A stretch of 64,000 nucleotides of DNA, taken from contig JAKSXM010000007.1 of assembly GCA_022575985.1 (NCBI GenBank), forward strand, positions 56,388,501 through 56,452,500. The letters are read 5' to 3'. Below, piece after piece: positions 58,301 through 64,000 of the stretch. Source of the stretch: Anagrus nilaparvatae. Lineage: Eukaryota > Arthropoda > Insecta > Hymenoptera > Mymaridae. Below the pieces are notes generated by a model. That model was not told where the DNA came from and did no database searches. It saw only the letters and a program-made list of their open reading frames with translations. Both the position numbers and the translations under genes were made by a program. Within the stretch, counting starts at the first letter, position 1. The number at the start of each line of letters is the position of its first letter.

Positions 58301-61028
58301 AAGCATAAATAATCAATATTACAGTTGACAGTTGTCTTTCAACAATTTTAATATTGCGTGCAATTGCAACGAATATTCTATTCCATAAGTTATTTATAAA
58401 TTACAGAAAACATAATTACATTAATGAAACTGTCAACGTTCGTGTTCAAATACCAGTAAGAGTTTAAAAAATTTACAATTTAATTGATACATATTTAGCA
58501 ATTATCATATGGCTTTTAAAATACCTTTTTAACTTTTATCATTTAAATTGTCACTTGAACGTAAATTTTAAAATTAATTTAAATAAATTTTCAATAATCA
58601 ATAACAGATTGATTCTATTGTAATTCATTGTATTAAAAGAAAAAAAAATACATAAAATTATTGATAATCAATATATAATGTGATAAATAATACACGTACA
58701 TTCGAGAGAGAGTTTTGTATTAAATTCCTTTGAAATTCATGTGCAACCAATATACATATATAATCCTGGACAAGTGAACTAATGTTCTCTACTTTGGCAT
58801 TTTGCATTAATAAAATATATAGGTGTCAATTTTCTATCTCTCTTTGCTAAATATATATATATATATATATACAATATTATATTACTAAAAGTCTGACAGA
58901 AATGTCTCTTGCTCAGCATACTGTGGCTAAATTAAAGTCCACCTCACCGTTATAACACAAATATAATTCTCTACATTTTGTTGTACTTGAATTCGATCTA
59001 TATATATATATATATAAATGCAATTTTGCACATCAAATTCCTTCTCTTTGCTTATGTTTGTCTATACGTCATTTAGTATTAATAATAGACAATTATGTCA
59101 GCTTTGTATAAAACCAATCTTTTCTGATCAAACAATAATGAAGAAGAAAAAAAGTTTTTTAACAAGTGAGATTAAAAAAAAAAAGAAGAATTTATGAAAA
59201 GAAACAATTGGTCAGTAATATATATACAACCGTTATATATATGTATAGATAGACGATGATGTGCATATTTGTTCCCCCAAAAAAGGGCTTTCATAAATTT
59301 GCACGTACGATATTAGAGATTTTTACTTGCATTTTTCTCTCTTTATATGCACGAATTTCGTTGGAAATATACCGTTTTCGCAATTGCTCGGTTATAATGT
59401 ACAGTGTGATGATCAGGTCTGTTGACTGTTGATGGCTGCTGTAGCGAATCGCTTTTGCTATATTTCTCGGATGAATAGCTCATTTTAATGAAACTCATAC
59501 ATATAATAATCTTCGATAAAGAATCGTTTTACTCCATGTATATCAGCTATCTCTCATTTTTCTATTGAATCTTTTTTTGAATGACGTTCGAATCGAATTT
59601 CTTTAATCGAATACAACAATTTTTGGAGCATACTTTATAATAACAATTTATCTCTCCCTGCTTTTTTTTTATCTTTGCTCAAATATTTTTTAAACTGTAA
59701 TGTTGTTTATTATTAGTTAATAAATTGTTTTTTATTTATATTTATTGAATTATTAATCTTTTTGAATTTTTTTTATGCTTATTTAATAGGCTCTTCACCA
59801 AATTGTATAAAACTGACGATGTATAAATTTATATTGAAGTGTTTTATATATGGATGCTTTTCACAAAAATGGTATATTTTATAATCACTTAAGACACAAC
59901 ACCTATTATCTTTTTTTTTGTATTTGTTTTTTAAAGTCCGAATTTCTAAAATTTCTAACAATTATACTACTGCAAATGTAAAAATAAATTCTACGAGGGA
60001 ATCTTATGGGATTTTATATTTATGCAGACCGTTTTGATATGGACGGGTGGCGACTAATTGTTTTCTAAAACATCTCTGACCTAACTGTCAATTTATTCGA
60101 TTTCAAATCTATTTATATCTATTATCAATATATCCTTAAATTTTATTATGGGTTAAATTAATTTAAACCATTGTATAAATAGAAAAAAAAACTCCAGAAT
60201 CGCTAGAGGCTACACATTTTCCACTCAGCTATCTGAAGACTTGCAATATTTAGTATTTACTTTGGTTTACGTATTTTTACTTTTTCATTACAAAATTCTG
60301 AAAAAACATTCTTTTTTGAATAATTATTTAACTAAATACATAGAAAATGGTGCTAAATCAAGCAATACCACTTGTCACGATAAAACTTGTACAGTTTTTA
60401 AATATTTTTAACACTTACAAGGGTAGATCAGAACATTCGATTCGCCAAATCACAATCTATCGCTATGGATGACTTTAATATGTTGAAAAAACATCCAAGA
60501 TACAGCTTATGTATGAACAGTTTAGATAAAAAATGCAGCAGAGCCACCAAGCGTATAAATATAGAGTGCGCACTATTAAAAGGTAGGAAGCCATACGCTA
60601 AGAGAACTGCATAAAAATTTGTTTCGTCATACACACTTTACAGAAAAATTTAAATTCAAATTTTAAGGGTAATTTTTAGTTTACATGTTAATACTCAAAG
60701 ATTAGCAAACGATTTTCAAAACCAGGTTTTGACATTTTCAATACATATGCACAAGAAAATTTTTTTTGATAACTTATGTCCAGTTCATTTAGACTTTCAA
60801 AAATTATTATTATTTATTTAAAAATTATTATATATTATCTTTTTTTTAAAAAAAAAGTTCAAAAGAGCTTTCGTTTTGAATATAGGTACGGGGGCCAGTA
60901 TGTATATCGTTCCTGTGAAAAGAACCCGTATATTATAAGTTGAGATTTTCAAGCAGATATTTTTTTAAAAATTCACTACCTGAATAAATTTTATTGTATA
61001 ATAGAAGCTAATAAATGAATGGATCTAA
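55348..61028. other. Intergenic DNA
   Basis: No gene. (AT)n runs lie at 58850-58871 and near 58999-59016. A more complex patch at 59390-59480 (GTTGACTGTTGATGGCTGC) stands out and is non-coding on inspection. Confidence 0.45.
58850..58871. repeat. (AT)n microsatellite
   Basis: Eleven AT units. Confidence 0.9.
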
Positions 61029-64000
61029 TTGAAGATGAAAATTGATTTGAATTTGATTGATTTAATTAGTCGAAAAATTGAGAACTCAGCAATTTTAAAA
61101 AGAGTAAATGGAATTGACGAAATCGTTTTTTATATGTTTCTATCGTATACTTTTGAATCTGAAAAATTTAATTTGATGAAAATTACCAAAAATGTTAACT
61201 GGAAAAAAATCCACCCATGGTTTTATTTTACTTGTTCAAACGATAACAAATTAATGTCTTGAAATCTAAAGAAAATAAAAATAAAATAATTTTTTTCTTA
61301 TTATGAAGCAAATACCGTTGCATGATAAGGCAAAAAAGAATTTCTTTTTAATTTTTTTTTGTGTTTCAAGTTAGTTGTAATCATTTGAACAAAAAAAGCG
61401 GAATTCTCTCATTTTTCAATATGCAAAAAAGTTTGTACATTTGCTGCAAATGAATTTTTTTTATTTCGTACCCACGTGCTTTTTTAGAAGTGGGAGGCGA
61501 AAATACCGCAAAAAATTGAATGTGGTCGAGGTCCTAGGAAGCCCTGTTTTTATTTAGTAGAGCACAATTTTTTTTTGAACAAAATTTCTGACTTACAAAT
61601 TATTTTCCAGATGAATCGAAAGTGACTATGAACAAAAGTAAGAAGTATAATCCAATTATAGAAAAATAAAGCAATATTCTACACCTTCTCCTCCCAAAAA
61701 AAATATATATATTTCGGAGTGCTTCAAATACAATGACATAATCTTTAAAATATTTTAAACTAGCCTCACCAAAATTAAAAAAAAAGTCGTTTTGACTCTT
61801 AAATCTGAGCTTCACTCAGATTAGCAATACTATTTAAAAAATAAATAAAGATTAATACATATTAAATCTTCATGCAAATATGCGATTTATGAAAAATTTT
61901 ATAATAAAATTACAGTTCCAGTTTTTTTTTCATTAATTTTAAAAAACTAACGGCTAGCCTATAAATTGTCAGGATAATTATTAAAAATTTAGAATACTGA
62001 ATCCGGTAAATTTATACGTGACAAAATGAAAAAAATCTAAATATACTATAAACTATATTTAAAAATAAATTGAATAAAATTTTTCTCGAAAATTAAAATC
62101 TACGTATATCGACATATTAAAAAAAAAGTAATAATAATTAGAAAAGAAAGATATAAAATTATGATTATTAGAATAATTAATTTTTAAATTAAAAAAAAGT
62201 TTAATAAGTCATTTATTTCAGTATAAATAAATAAATACATAATGAATAGAGAATAAAATATTATTTCAAAATAAAATAACCCTTTTATAGATAATTTAAA
62301 ATAAAAATAAAAACAAACCAGTTAAAAACGTCGATCTTGATCGAACATGAACCACAAGGTATATAATATACTATTTGCATATAACTAAAAGGCCTTTGTC
62401 GTTGGTTATTGAGATCCGTGGCACGGATTAAAAAAAAAATAAACGTAAAAAAAAAAGAACCTCGAGGGGCCCGTGTCGCAGAAAACTAGAGTAAAAACGT
62501 TTTTCTTCCGTAGTAAATCGTGTGTACTTACACCTATACATACATTAACATAAAACTTTAAGCACAATGGCTATATATATAGGAAGTTAATATCTTGGTG
62601 CATTTTAATGCTTTAGGCTATTTATGAGGTTAGAATCCCTTTTTTTTATTTTAATAGTTAACCTTTTTTTAAATAGATTAAATTTTCATTTTATTATATA
62701 TTTATGTAATTTTGACAATTTTTTTTTTTTGTAAAATCAGAAAATAATGATTTTATATCATTACTACTACTTACTGCACTATGAGAAAGTTAATCTGATT
62801 TTTATTACTACTTAAAATGAGCTATTAATAAAGATTAGTTTGAAGACATTAAGAGTTTTATCTTAAGCTTATAAAGCGTGTTTATATATATAAATATCAA
62901 AACTAAACCGCTATTATAGATATTTTTTCTCTAAATGTGCAAGCACGTTTTTTTTTTCTTACACTAATAGCTCTTCTCATTGATTATGACGTTACAGATG
63001 CAGAGTTTATAAAGCTCCTTTTATTTATTTATATATGCTCTTATTACTTACCACCAAAGATGGAAAAACCATTTTTATTACCATTTTTATATATAAATTA
63101 TTTTTTAAATTTACGCGATGGTATGCATGCATATTATAAAAAAAGTAATGCTATAAAGTGTAGAAATGTGCATTTATATATATATATATATATCAGAAAA
63201 AAGAAGTGGTATTTATTAACGTCGATCGTATATATATATGCTTCCGGCGAGAAAGATTTGCCAATTTGATGGTTAATGACAGAGCATTGAGAGATGAGAG
63301 TATGATTTATCGAGCAACGGTAAATGAAACTTCAATTTTCTATATATATCCCCACATCCTATTTTTATGTTTAAAAAAATATTACTTGAGGTTTTTTTGG
63401 TTAATCAGGAATTTATTATTAAAAATAATGATAATAATAAAAATAATCAAAACATAAAGGTACCTTTTTAAATTAATATTTTCTTTTTTTTAATGACTTT
63501 TTAATAGAATTAATTTCATGATGCTTGTTATTAGCCATTTTTACTAATTTATCTAAATTAAATTTATTTATTTTTAATTTAATAAATGATTAATTTATTT
63601 AAATAAATTTTTTTTTTAAGTAATGACCAAAGTAGAAAGTACAAAATAATCTAATCTTTTATTGCTCATTTTGAGTCTTGTCTTACACAATTTCAGCTGT
63701 AATTGTAATTTTTGAATTTCTAATAAATTGTGCTACAATTTCTACAGTTAATTTAGTCATTTATAACCTTAATTTACCTTTTTAGGGTCAAATATATTTT
63801 TATGTTTTTTTCTATAAATCTGGGCTACTCTTTCTTAAATCAACTGCCCTCTCCCCACCTTCCAAAGGGTTTGAATCCAAAAATGGAGGCAACTTAAAAG
63901 GATTTTCTCTCAAATTGACATGGGCAAAAAGCTTTTGACACTAGTGATCAAATTCATATAAAAACTTTTACCTCATAATGTATTATAATCGTAAAATAAT
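61029..64000. other. Intergenic DNA to the right edge
   Basis: A 77-codon plus-strand frame (61029-61262) has chance-like K/I/N composition and no recognisable motif. A CpG-containing patch at 62390-62530 (CCTCGAGGGGCCCGTGTCGC) stands out. (TA)n lies near 63175-63193. Nothing else is supported. Confidence 0.45.

Noticed and set aside
61029..61262. 77-codon plus-strand frame
   Set aside because: Chance-like composition, no motif and no splice or promoter context; frames of this size are expected several times in this window.
62937..63269. 110-codon plus-strand frame near the right edge
   Set aside because: It runs through (TA)n and A/T tracts, has chance-like composition and no motif.

Overview
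This is a strongly A+T-rich, gene-poor stretch of eukaryotic nuclear DNA. It has long homopolymer runs, microsatellites, MITE-like hairpins, canonical GT/AG splice sites and no compact reading-frame layout. The only gene I can place firmly is the 5' part of a PAN/apple-domain secreted protein on the minus strand. It resembles the PAN-plus-ZP apical extracellular matrix family of insects (Drosophila neo, nyo, mey and tyn, and nompA). That points to an arthropod, probably an insect with a very A+T-rich genome. Parasitoid wasps, aphids, lice and some midges would fit, and the window does not decide between them.

Layout. Positions 1-2790 are the start of an intron that runs off the left edge. Coding exon 2 is at 2791-2992. 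A 19 kb intron fills 2993-21997 and holds several MITE-like hairpins, microsatellites and patches of higher-complexity DNA. Coding exon 1 (start codon, signal peptide, first half of PAN domain 1) is at 21998-22382. A 5'UTR and candidate promoter lie between 22383 and about 24290, in the only marked CpG-rich patch near the gene's 5' end. The two exons join in frame across the 19 kb intron and complete one six-cysteine PAN domain, which is strong internal proof of the gene model.

From 24.3 kb to the right edge I find no convincing intact gene. This part is a repeat landscape. It has a 672 bp element with six symmetric subterminal motifs, flanked by two apparently identical 501 bp direct repeats (27222-28895). 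It has a Helitron-like 3' end (33343-33376), an 839 bp modular inverted-repeat element with GGCGG-bearing modules (34178-35016) and a 1447 bp foldback element with about 600 bp arms (38043-39489). It also has a 151 bp Tc1/mariner-type MITE (43293-43443), hAT-like MITEs with poly-G/C stretches (51305-51588, 54960-55127) and several smaller hairpins. Weak coding candidates are a possible terminal exon with a membrane segment (46076-46234), a fragment with by-eye similarity to the second TBP-fold repeat (55144-55347), a 137-codon open frame (49748-50161) and an 81-codon frame in a higher-GC patch (40721-40966).

There is no operon-like organisation. The window is best read as the 5' end of one large-intron gene followed by a transposon-rich intergenic region. 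No tRNA, rRNA, CRISPR array or virus-like gene was recognised.
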